NCBI GenBank assembly: GCA_020853755.1
Contig: JADYYG010000062.1
Span: 186,001 to 250,000, forward strand
DNA: 64,000 bases
Source of the DNA: Dehalococcoidia bacterium
Lineage (GTDB): Bacteria > Chloroflexota > Dehalococcoidia > Tepidiformales > Tepidiformaceae
Reading direction: 5' to 3'
Below are positions 57,570 to 64,000 of the stretch, one piece after another; within the stretch, counting starts at the first letter, position 1; every line of letters starts with the position of its first letter. The translations under genes were made by a program, and so were the position numbers. Under the pieces are notes generated by a model. That model was given only the letters and a program-made list of their open reading frames with translations, was not told where the DNA came from and did not search any database.

Positions 57570-57928
57570 TGGTCATCGACCGCTCGCAGCCGATCGGGCC
57601 CGGCGGGCTGAACCGCCCGGCAAGCCCGGCCCCGGTCCGCACGGCGGGAGGGCCAAGCTTCAAGGACACCCTCGCCGGGGTGCAGTTCAGCACCCATGCG
57701 GCGAAGCGGATCGAACGGCGCGACCTGGACATCGACCCGGCGCGCCTCGGGCGCCTCAATGCGGCCATCTCGCGCGCCGCCGAGAAGGGCGCAAGGAACA
57801 GCGTCGTCATACTCGACGACCTCGCCGTCGTCGTCGATGTGCGGGACCGCAAGGTGGTCACCGCCATCCAGGCCCAACAGGGAAAGGAGCGGGTCTTCAC
57901 CAACATTGACTCCGTCGTTATCGCCTGA
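57566..57928 (+). CDS. conserved flagellar operon protein (TIGR02530-type)
   Basis: A 120-aa protein that regularly sits between flgD and flgE in Gram-positive-type flagellar operons. The family wording is visible: FSTHAAKRIERRDLDIDP, then AAEKGARNSVVIL and KERVFTNIDSVVI. Its role is not well defined; homologues are described only as flagellar operon proteins. The ATG overlaps the flgD stop by 4 bp. A 117-bp gap follows before flgE. Confidence 0.88.
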   Translation: MMVIDRSQPIGPGGLNRPASPAPVRTAGGPSFKDTLAGVQFSTHAAKRIERRDLDIDPARLGRLNAAISRAAEKGARNSVVILDDLAVVVDVRDRKVVTAIQAQQGKERVFTNIDSVVIA

Positions 57929-58045
57929 GCGGCCGGGGAGCTTCGCCCTCCCGGATTCGCACGCCACCTTTCGGGCCGGTCCGCATGTCGGAGGCCTGAT
58001 CCAGACACGATGCGGGGATGCGCCCGCAGGAAGGATCAACCAGCC

Positions 58046-59368
58046 ATGATGCGAGCACTCTTTTCCGCCATCTCCGGGATGAAGAACCACATGTCCTATA
58101 TGGACGTGGTGGGCAACAACATCGCCAACGTCAACACCATCGCCTACAAGTCCAGCCGGGTGACCTTCCAGGACATCCTCGGGCAGACGGTTCGCGGCGC
58201 GAGCACCCCGCAGGCGGGCCGCGGCGGTACGAACCCGGCGCAGGTCGGCCTGGGCATGCAACTCGGCGGCATCGACAACGTGATGACCCAGGGTTCGCTG
58301 CAGAGCACCGGCAAACTCACCGACTTCGCGGTGCAGGGCGACGGCTTCTTCGTGGTGAGCGACGGGACGCGCAACTACTACACCCGCGACGGCGCGTTCG
58401 ATATCGATGTCGAAGGCAGCCTGGTGAACCCGGTCACGGGCCTCAAGGTGATGGGCTGGGTCGCTGACCCCACCGGCGCGGTTGACGTTGAATCGCCGCT
58501 GAGCCCGCTCGAAATCCCCTTCGGCACCCGCATCAGCGCCCAGGCAACGCAGGACCTGACCGTCCCAGCGGCGAAGGCTGGCATGATCATGGCCGGGAAC
58601 CTCGACGCCGGCACGTCGACCGTCCCACCGAACAACCGCGTGAGCACGACGGTGACCGCTTACGACTCCCTGGGCAACGCCAAGACTATCAAGGTCTACT
58701 TCGACAAGACCGCGTCGAACACGTGGACGGTGTCGGCGGAACACGACATCCCGGACACTCCAGGCCCTGATGCGACGCCCGGCAACGCCTTCGACGACGC
58801 CGTGACGGTGGCGAACGGCACGCTCGCCTTCCTGCCGACCGGCACGCTCGACACGGGCGTCGCGAACAACGGCAAGGTCTCGCTGACGATTCCGGCCGCG
58901 GACCTCGGCACCGGCGCCGACCCGCTGACCTTCACCCTCGACGTCTCCTCCTTCACCCAGTACGCCGGGGCCAGCCAGGCGAACCTGCAAAGCCAGACCG
59001 GCTCTGCCGCAGGGGCGCTCGTGAGCTTCGCCGTCGGCTCGACCGGCGAGATCACCGGCATCTACTCGAACGGCGCGAACCGGGTCATCGGCCAGCTCGC
59101 CCTCGCCAGCTTCACGAACCCCGGCGGTCTCCAGCGCCAGGGCCAGAACCTCTGGGCGCCGAGCTCCAACTCCGGCGAAGCCATCGTCGGCCTGCCGAAC
59201 TCGAACGGCCGCGGCTCGGTGAGCACAGGCACCCTCGAAGGCTCGAACGTGGACCTGGCTCAGCAGTTCACCAACGTCATCCTCGCCCAGCGCGGCTTCC
59301 AGTCGTCGTCGCGCGTCATCACCGCCGGTGACCAGATGCTCCAGGACCTGGTCAACATCATCCGCTAG
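58046..59368 (+). CDS. flgE: flagellar hook protein FlgE
   Basis: 440 aa. FlgE polymerises into the hook. N-terminal segment LFSAISGMKNHMSYMDVVGN with NIANVNTIAYKSSRVTFQDIL, central hook domains, and C-terminal LEGSNVDLAQQFTNVILAQR with FQSSSRVITAGDQMLQDLV. The start is ATG 58046 (MMRALFSAISG) with AGGAAGGA about 10 bases upstream. A hairpin follows, so flgE is probably the last gene of the transcript. No rings for an outer membrane are encoded. Confidence 0.95.
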   Translation: MMRALFSAISGMKNHMSYMDVVGNNIANVNTIAYKSSRVTFQDILGQTVRGASTPQAGRGGTNPAQVGLGMQLGGIDNVMTQGSLQSTGKLTDFAVQGDGFFVVSDGTRNYYTRDGAFDIDVEGSLVNPVTGLKVMGWVADPTGAVDVESPLSPLEIPFGTRISAQATQDLTVPAAKAGMIMAGNLDAGTSTVPPNNRVSTTVTAYDSLGNAKTIKVYFDKTASNTWTVSAEHDIPDTPGPDATPGNAFDDAVTVANGTLAFLPTGTLDTGVANNGKVSLTIPAADLGTGADPLTFTLDVSSFTQYAGASQANLQSQTGSAAGALVSFAVGSTGEITGIYSNGANRVIGQLALASFTNPGGLQRQGQNLWAPSSNSGEAIVGLPNSNGRGSVSTGTLEGSNVDLAQQFTNVILAQRGFQSSSRVITAGDQMLQDLVNIIR

Positions 59369-59379
59369 TAACGAACGAG

Positions 59380-59409
59380 GCGGCGCCTCCGTGAGGACGG
59401 GGGCGCCGC
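59380..59409 (+). terminator. hairpin after the flagellar operon
   Basis: GCGGCGCC / GGCGCCGC perfect 8-bp stem with an inner TCC-GTGA-GGA hairpin, 12 bp after the flgE stop. No U-tract, so termination strength is uncertain. Confidence 0.5.
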
Positions 59410-59458
59410 TGCCAGCCAGGAGGAGCGCCGTCTGCTCGGGAACTTCTCGCTCCAGCGC

Positions 59459-60409
59459 GTGAACCGCATGGTCAGCCTCGGTGTCATCCCGTTGATGCTG
59501 CTGTCCATCGCGGTTTTTTCGCGGTTTGCGAAGGACCCCACTCCGGCCGACCCGCCAACCACGGGAGTGCTCGTCGTCGCGAACCTGCGGACCGAGATGC
59601 TGACCTTCATGGACCTCGGCGCCGGCGTACGAACCGACGTCTCGCTGCCGGGACCTCCCCACGAAATGCTCGTGGCCGAAGGCCGGCTCTACGTCACCCT
59701 CGGGCGCGGCGGGCTGCTGGTGGAAATCGACCCTGCGGCGCACTCCATCCTCCGTACGCTCCGGCTCGACGGCGAACCGCACGGGATCGCCTACCTCGGC
59801 GGGAACCTGTACGTGACGCTGGACAAGGCGAACCAGGTGGTTGTGGTCGACCGCGCAACGATGACCGAGTTGCGCCGCCTGCCGACCGGGAACACGCCGC
59901 ACGCAATCGCGGCCACCGGCGGGGCCATCATCGTCACGGACTCGCGGGACAACACGCTCCGGCAGGTCGAACCGTCACTGCAGACCGTCGCTGCCGGACG
60001 CCAGCCGGAGGCGATCGCGCTCGTCGCCGGCATTGCTGTGACCGCTGACGCCGAGGGCGGCACGCTCACGTTCGCCGCGGTCCCCGGCCTGAGCGGCGTT
60101 CGCACGCTGAGCATAGGCCGCGCGCCGGTGCGGGTGACCCAGCTGGATGCGACGCGGGTGATCGTTTCGCTCCAGGGCGAGGCGAAGGTCGCCGTTGTCG
60201 ACGTGACGAAGCCTGAGGTGACGAAGCGGCTACGCACAGGAGCGCGCCCCGACGGGACCTGCCTTTCGCCCGACGGTTCGTACGTGGCCGCCGTTTCGAA
60301 CGCCGCAGGCACGGTGGACTTCTTCGAGCAGGACGGCTGGCGGCGCGCCCCCTCCCTGCAGTTCGAACCTGGCGCCGGGGCGTGCGCGTGGCTGCCGGGA
60401 GGGCGTTGA
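59459..60409 (+). CDS. YncE-like beta-propeller protein, membrane-anchored
   Basis: A 316-aa protein with an N-terminal hydrophobic anchor (LGVIPLMLLSIAVFSRFA, about 6-23) and a repeating beta-propeller pattern (RLYVTLGRGGLLVEIDPAAH, NLYVTLDKANQVVVVDRATM, HAIAATGGAIIVTDSRDNTL). It should be outside the membrane. Each repeat is about 40 residues, as in YncE/YVTN proteins. The start is GTG 59459 or ATG 59468. It lies after the flagellar hairpin; a link to motility is not shown. Function unknown, likely binding. Confidence 0.8.
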   Translation: MNRMVSLGVIPLMLLSIAVFSRFAKDPTPADPPTTGVLVVANLRTEMLTFMDLGAGVRTDVSLPGPPHEMLVAEGRLYVTLGRGGLLVEIDPAAHSILRTLRLDGEPHGIAYLGGNLYVTLDKANQVVVVDRATMTELRRLPTGNTPHAIAATGGAIIVTDSRDNTLRQVEPSLQTVAAGRQPEAIALVAGIAVTADAEGGTLTFAAVPGLSGVRTLSIGRAPVRVTQLDATRVIVSLQGEAKVAVVDVTKPEVTKRLRTGARPDGTCLSPDGSYVAAVSNAAGTVDFFEQDGWRRAPSLQFEPGAGACAWLPGGR

Positions 60410-60470
60410 CCGCGGGCGCTGCCGCGAACCACGATCTGGGTGACGCTCTTCACGCGTTCGGGGGACGAGG

Positions 60471-60881
60471 GTGCGACCAGGGACACTCTGCCAGATCGGC
60501 GGACGGTTCTCCCGGTGCCAGCAAACGGCGGCCCACAGCTGCCAGTACTGCGGCCGTGACTTCTGCGAAGCGCACGCCTACCACGTCGAGGCGCTTGATG
60601 CCGTCTGCTCGCGCAAGCGCTGCCAGGCGAAACACGACGACCTGCGGAACCACACGGCGTACAAGACCCGGGTCAGCGAGCGGAACCACGTTGGGCTCTG
60701 CGGAATCGAAGAATGCGGGCCGCACCCCGGCTTCGAATGCTCGCTCTGCCGGGGGCAGTTCTGCGCCCGCCACCTGTCCGAACGGATGTACCCGTTCAGC
60801 GACGGCTGGGTCTCGATCGACCGGCCCGTGAGCATCTGCGCCCGCTGCTGGGAGCGACGAAAGATCTGGAGGTCACGATGA
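60471..60881 (+). CDS. Cys/His-rich zinc-binding protein (two treble-clef-like units)
   Basis: A 136-aa protein with two Cys/His clusters of similar design: CQYCGRDFCEAHAYH, and later CSLCRGQFCARHLSE. Spacing C-x2-C-x4-C-x2-H resembles AN1 or B-box zinc fingers, and a further pair (CARCWERR) lies near the C-terminus. Likely binds two or three zinc ions. No catalytic motif is seen. The GTG start is directly behind a GGGGGACGAGG purine run. Its stop overlaps the ATG of the threonine ammonia-lyase gene by 4 bp, implying co-translation. Confidence 0.75.
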   Translation: MRPGTLCQIGGRFSRCQQTAAHSCQYCGRDFCEAHAYHVEALDAVCSRKRCQAKHDDLRNHTAYKTRVSERNHVGLCGIEECGPHPGFECSLCRGQFCARHLSERMYPFSDGWVSIDRPVSICARCWERRKIWRSR

Positions 60882-62137
60882 TCGCCCTCGCCGATATCGA
60901 AGCAGCCGCAGCCGCGCTCCACGGGCAGGTGCGCGAAACGCCCGTCTGGCCCCTGCGCGTGCCCTCTCCCGGCCTCGACCACGACGTCCTGCTGAAGTGC
61001 GAGAACCTCCAGCTCACGGGGTCGTTCAAGGTGCGTGGCGCGCTCAACTTCGTCCGCCAGCTTTCGGAAGAGGACGGCAGGCGCGGGCTGGTCGCGATGA
61101 GCGCGGGCAACCACGCCCAGGGCGTCGCGCTGGCCGCCTCGCTGCGGGGCATCCCGGCGACCATCGTGGTCCCCGCGAGCGCCCCGTTGGCCAAGATCAA
61201 CGCAACCCGGGCCCTCGGCGCGACGGTCATCATCCACGGGGCTTCGCTGGACGAAGCGCGCGCCGAGGCCTTTGCCATCGCCGAACGGGAAGGCCGTGTC
61301 TTCGTGCCGCCGTTCGATGACGACGCGATCATCGCCGGGCAGGGCACGCTCGGCCTCGAACTGGTGCGCCAGGCGCCGGTGGTTACCGAAGTGCTGGTCC
61401 CCGCGGGTGGCGGCGGGCTGCTGGCCGGCGTTGCCACAGCTATCAAGGCCGTCCGCCCGGACATCCGGGTTATCGGCGTGCAGGCGGCGGCCATGGACGG
61501 CATCGTCCGGTCGTTCGCCAGCCACCACCTCGTGACAACGGGCAGCCAGCGCACCATCGCCGACGGCGTCGCGGTTTCGGGCCCATCGGGGCGCACGTTC
61601 GAACTCATCGAACGCCACGTCGATGAGATGGTCGCGGTTGGCGACGACGCCATCGCCCAGGCCATCGTGATGCTTATCGAACGCGCCAAGTTCGTGGTCG
61701 AAGGGGCGGGCGCCCTCGGCGTCGCAGCCATCATGTCCGGGCGTTACCGTCCGCGCGGTTCGGCGCTGGCCGTCATCTCCGGCGGCAACATCGACATCAA
61801 CCTGCTCGGCTCGATCGTCCGCCGCGGTCTTGTCGAAGCGGGGCGCTACCAGCACCTCGCCGTCGAAGTGAGCGACACGCCGGGCGAACTGGCGCTCGTT
61901 TCAGCAATCGTGGCGCAGGCGGGTGGCAACATCCTCGAAGTCGACCACAACCGGGAGTCGCCGGGGATGCCGGTCGGCGTCGCCGTGCTCGAACTCGTGC
62001 TCGAAGTGACCGGCCCGGCGCAGTTCAACGAGATCGTGGTCGCGCTTCGAGCGGCTGGCCTTCGTGGCGTCCCGGGCAGCCCTGCGCGGCTGGCCACGGA
62101 GTCGGCTCGTTCCCGTCACGAAACGCCGGGCTCCTAG
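60878..62137 (+). CDS. ilvA: threonine ammonia-lyase (threonine dehydratase) with ACT domain
   Basis: 419 aa. A PLP enzyme that turns threonine into 2-oxobutanoate and ammonia, the entry to isoleucine synthesis. The PLP Lys is in LTGSFKVRGALNF (Lys51), with SAGNHAQGVALAA and the glycine loop PAGGGGLLAG. The C-terminal region LAVEVSDTPGELALVSAIVA (about 328-347) is an ACT-like regulatory domain of the TdcB-like short form. ATG 60878 has CTGGAGG 5 bases upstream. Coupling to the zinc-binding gene is unusual. Confidence 0.93.
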   Translation: MIALADIEAAAAALHGQVRETPVWPLRVPSPGLDHDVLLKCENLQLTGSFKVRGALNFVRQLSEEDGRRGLVAMSAGNHAQGVALAASLRGIPATIVVPASAPLAKINATRALGATVIIHGASLDEARAEAFAIAEREGRVFVPPFDDDAIIAGQGTLGLELVRQAPVVTEVLVPAGGGGLLAGVATAIKAVRPDIRVIGVQAAAMDGIVRSFASHHLVTTGSQRTIADGVAVSGPSGRTFELIERHVDEMVAVGDDAIAQAIVMLIERAKFVVEGAGALGVAAIMSGRYRPRGSALAVISGGNIDINLLGSIVRRGLVEAGRYQHLAVEVSDTPGELALVSAIVAQAGGNILEVDHNRESPGMPVGVAVLELVLEVTGPAQFNEIVVALRAAGLRGVPGSPARLATESARSRHETPGS

Positions 62138-62156
62138 CGGATGCGAGTTGCTCGCC

Positions 62157-62288
62157 TCAGGACGGGCGGCCGGTTTCGCGGTCGTCTGGCGAGAGCAGTG
62201 CATCGAGCAGGATGATGACGACCGTCAGCGTGACGGTAACCACCACGAGGCGGATCAGTTTGCGGACGAGGCGGCCGAGCCATTTCAT
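62157..62288 (-). CDS. 43-aa single-span membrane protein
   Basis: MKWLGRLVRKLIRLVVVTVT starts a basic, then strongly hydrophobic segment (VVVTVTLTVVIILLDALL), then an acidic tail. It predicts one transmembrane helix with the N-terminus inside. The ATG at 62286-62288 overlaps the stop of the upstream GNAT gene (ATGA), which supports it as a real, co-translated gene despite its size. Function unknown. Confidence 0.6.
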   Translation of the reverse strand: MKWLGRLVRKLIRLVVVTVTLTVVIILLDALLSPDDRETGRPS

Positions 62289-62797
62289 GCGGGTCCCTCC
62301 GGGGCCAGGCGGTTGCGGTAGATGCCCTTCTCGCTGCCCGGGATGAGCGTAGCGCCCACCGCGCGCTCGTAGAACTCCGCCGGCCCGACGCCGCCGATGA
62401 TGGCGTACGCGTAGCCCTCGGCGGCAAGCGCTTCGAGGCACTGGAGGAGCAGGACGCGCCCAATTCCGCGGCCGCGCTGCGATTCGAGCACACCGGTGGG
62501 CCCGAAGTAGTCCGGACGGGTGACGTTGTAGCAGGCGAAGCCCTGGACCGCGCGGTTTTCGACGGCGATGAAGATGCCCGGCGGCGTGTTGTGGAACGCC
62601 GCCTCGGCCTCGTCCCGCCAGTGGGGGAAGTGCCTCGCCGCGAACGCCGTCACCTGCGAGCGTTCGTAGGCCTCGGCCCGGCGGCAGACCACGCCTTCTC
62701 CCGCGAGGCGCGCCGTTTCCGGCGCGCTCGGCGGCAGGTCATACAGCCGGGCGAGCATATCGGGCACGGGCGTCAGTTCAGGCCAGTCCGCCGCCAT
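62285..62797 (-). CDS. GNAT family N-acetyltransferase
   Basis: About 170 aa. The acetyl-CoA binding motif appears as GVLESQRGRGIGRVLLLQCL, with FIAVENRAVQGFACYNV before it and GVGPAEFYERAVGATLIPGS after it. Substrate unknown. ATG 62797 is used because it starts inside the end of the SDR gene (20-bp overlap); the frame extends further but would overlap more deeply. ATG 62761, just after the SDR stop, is another option. Middle gene of an SDR-GNAT-small membrane protein unit. Confidence 0.82.
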   Translation of the reverse strand: MAADWPELTPVPDMLARLYDLPPSAPETARLAGEGVVCRRAEAYERSQVTAFAARHFPHWRDEAEAAFHNTPPGIFIAVENRAVQGFACYNVTRPDYFGPTGVLESQRGRGIGRVLLLQCLEALAAEGYAYAIIGGVGPAEFYERAVGATLIPGSEKGIYRNRLAPEGPA

Positions 62798-63545
62798 CGA
62801 GGACAAGCGTCTGACCGGTGGTGAACGACGAGGCGCCGCTGGCGAAGTAGACGACCGCGCCCGCCATCTCATCCGGGTCGCCGATGCGGCGCAGCGGGCT
62901 CTGGGTGAGCGAATTCTTGAGGATGGCCTCGTTGTCCCAGAGGGCGCGCGAAAACTCGGTCTTGATGAGGCCGGGGGCGATGCAGTTCACGCGGATGCCG
63001 TCCGTGCCCCACTCCTTGGCGCAGACCTGGGTGAGCATGATGATCGCGGCCTTCGAGACCGAGTAGCCGCCGAGGCCGCCGCTGGCCCGCAGGCCGCCGG
63101 TCGAGCTCACGTTGATGATGCTGCCGCCCTCGCCGTGCTCCTTGATGGCCTCGCGGACGAGCTTGCTGAGCAGCCAGGCCGACTTCACGTTCGTGTTCAT
63201 GATCGCGTCCCAAGCGCGCTCTTCGAGGTTCGCGATGGGGCCGAACTGGGGGTTCGTCGCCGCGTTATTGACGAGGATGTCGATCCGCCCGAGTTGCTTC
63301 TTCGTCTCCGTGACGAGGTTCTGAAGGCCCTCGGCCTCGCGCACGTTCGTGGGAACGGCAATGCCCTTGCGACCAGTCGCCTTGATAGCGGCGACGGTTT
63401 CTTCGAGGGCCTCGGGTTTACGGGCGGCGACGCAGACATCGGCGCCGGCTTCGGCGAGGGCGACGGCGATCGAGCGGCCGATGCCCCGGCTGCCGCCGGT
63501 CACGATGGCGACCTTCCCGGCGAGGGAGAAATTGGCGACGGTCAT
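62778..63545 (-). CDS. short-chain dehydrogenase/reductase (SDR)
   Basis: 255 aa. Rossmann-fold oxidoreductase with the cofactor motif TGGSRGIG (16-23), NNAATNPQ, the catalytic Ser in IINVSSTGG and YSVSK. The C-terminal IAPGLIKTEFSRAL and LVLDGGGLA are typical of classical FabG-like SDRs. The ATG at 63545 is the family start; the long upstream frame is not coding. It is first in an operon with GNAT. A TACAAT box lies about 50 bp upstream. Confidence 0.93.
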   Translation of the reverse strand: MTVANFSLAGKVAIVTGGSRGIGRSIAVALAEAGADVCVAARKPEALEETVAAIKATGRKGIAVPTNVREAEGLQNLVTETKKQLGRIDILVNNAATNPQFGPIANLEERAWDAIMNTNVKSAWLLSKLVREAIKEHGEGGSIINVSSTGGLRASGGLGGYSVSKAAIIMLTQVCAKEWGTDGIRVNCIAPGLIKTEFSRALWDNEAILKNSLTQSPLRRIGDPDEMAGAVVYFASGASSFTTGQTLVLDGGGLA

Positions 63546-64000
63546 CTGGTGGGTACTCCATGGGCGCGTGGGAGCGCCGGTTTTGCCGGGGATTGTACGT
63601 GCCGCCGGGGTCAACCGCCCGGGCGGGAGACCACCCGGGCCGAAACGCCGGCTTTCTGCCGGTGCCCGTGCCGGACTCGTCTTTGCCCCGGAAATGAAGC
63701 TGCCGAGCACAACTATCTCAAAGCGAGTACGCTTCACGACGCCGCAAGAGTGAAGGGGACAGCCGGAAGGGTGTCTTCCGGGATGCTCAGGTTCTCTTTC
63801 GAGGGCGAGCGGCAAATCGGGGGCGCCTGCCAGTGGCAAATCAACGGTCGGGACGGCGGGTTGCCGCACGCCAACTCCTGATCAGGAGAGCACCGGAACA
63901 AGAAGACGACCAGGTTCGCGCCGGCAAGCGCGCCGCCCCGTCTGGGCCGAAAGCCACCCACCCGGTAACCCCGGTGAATCCGCTGGCCGGACTTCAGAGT
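63546..64000. other. 455-bp stretch without a confident gene
   Basis: A TACAAT -10-like box for the SDR operon lies at 63592-63597 (minus strand), with TTGACC at 63609-63614 at an unsuitable spacing of 11. A perfect 14-bp palindrome is at 63875-63888. Short reading frames are present but none resembles a family. A gene may begin near the right edge (GTG 63974), but too little is visible. Confidence 0.6.
63875..63888. promoter_or_regulatory. 14-bp perfect palindrome CTCCTGATCAGGAG
   Basis: Two-fold symmetric with no spacer, in a gene-free stretch at the right edge. Could be a dimeric regulator site for an off-window gene. Function unproven. Confidence 0.35.

Noticed and set aside
63734-63961. 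75-aa minus-strand open frame near the right edge
   Set aside because: No start context, biased composition and no resemblance to a protein family.
63974-64000. GTG at 63974 as start of a new gene
   Set aside because: Only nine codons are visible and there is no ribosome binding site or family match.

Overview
The window is GC-rich and densely coded. It has tight operons with 1-20 bp overlaps, many GTG starts, no rRNA or tRNA, no insertion sequence and no CRISPR array. Gene content points to a monoderm bacterium of the phylum Chloroflexota, probably a Dehalococcoidia-like lineage. The evidence is several peptide-transport binding proteins with Tat-type lipoprotein signals followed by runs of Asp, tandem LytR-CpsA-Psr proteins, a DUF2277 protein, acyl-CoA/CaiB/MaoC genes, and a flagellar basal-body cluster with no sign of L- or P-ring genes. 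The taxonomic placement is inference; no marker gene settles it.

Layout. 1-2.2 kb: CaiB-type CoA transferase and a CitE/Mcl-type CoA lyase. 2.2-3.05 kb: two small genes of unknown function. 3.1-5.9 kb: a c-di-GMP signalling operon (PAS-GGDEF, HDOD, membrane-bound degenerate GGDEF). 5.9-11.3 kb: pyruvate kinase, a hypothetical gene, a cytoplasmic penicillin-acylase homologue and a divergent YchF-like GTPase. 11.5-15.1 kb: peptide ABC permeases plus binding protein. 15.2-20.3 kb (minus): Ogt, then a MoxR / DUF58 / TgpA-like operon whose transglutaminase domain has lost its whole catalytic triad. 20.4-23.4 kb: divergent TetR regulator and MMPL exporter with palindromic operators between them. 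23.5-31.3 kb: an acyl-CoA-dehydrogenase-like protein, a lipoprotein, two LCP proteins, a zincin, small unknowns, a GNAT and a PilZ protein. 31.4-40 kb: a DUF4838 protein, an orphan binding protein, a PBP-CapA fusion, an SGNH-like protein, a second HDOD protein and a lipoprotein. 40.1-43.7 kb: a second peptide transporter operon. 43.8-46 kb: a VWA protein with a Gln/Gly-rich segment. 46-49 kb (minus): PrpD, MaoC and acyl-CoA dehydrogenase operon. 49.1 kb: DUF2277. 49.5-59.4 kb: flagellar operon fliFGHIJ-flgBC-fliEK-flgD-orf-flgE. 59.4-63.5 kb: beta-propeller, zinc-binding protein, threonine ammonia-lyase, a 43-aa membrane protein, GNAT and SDR.

How the genes work together. The CaiB and CitE-like genes at the left edge and the PrpD/MaoC/acyl-CoA dehydrogenase operon at 46-49 kb would together suit catabolism of a C5 branched dicarboxylate (mesaconate, itaconate or methylsuccinate type). 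The GGDEF, HDOD and PilZ genes form a signalling layer that could act on the flagellum. A recurrent promoter arrangement stands out. At least thirteen transcription-unit heads have a -10 hexamer (mostly TAnnnT) only 6-8 bases before the start codon and no Shine-Dalgarno, which predicts leaderless mRNAs. Operon-internal genes and the larger operons instead carry normal ribosome binding sites.
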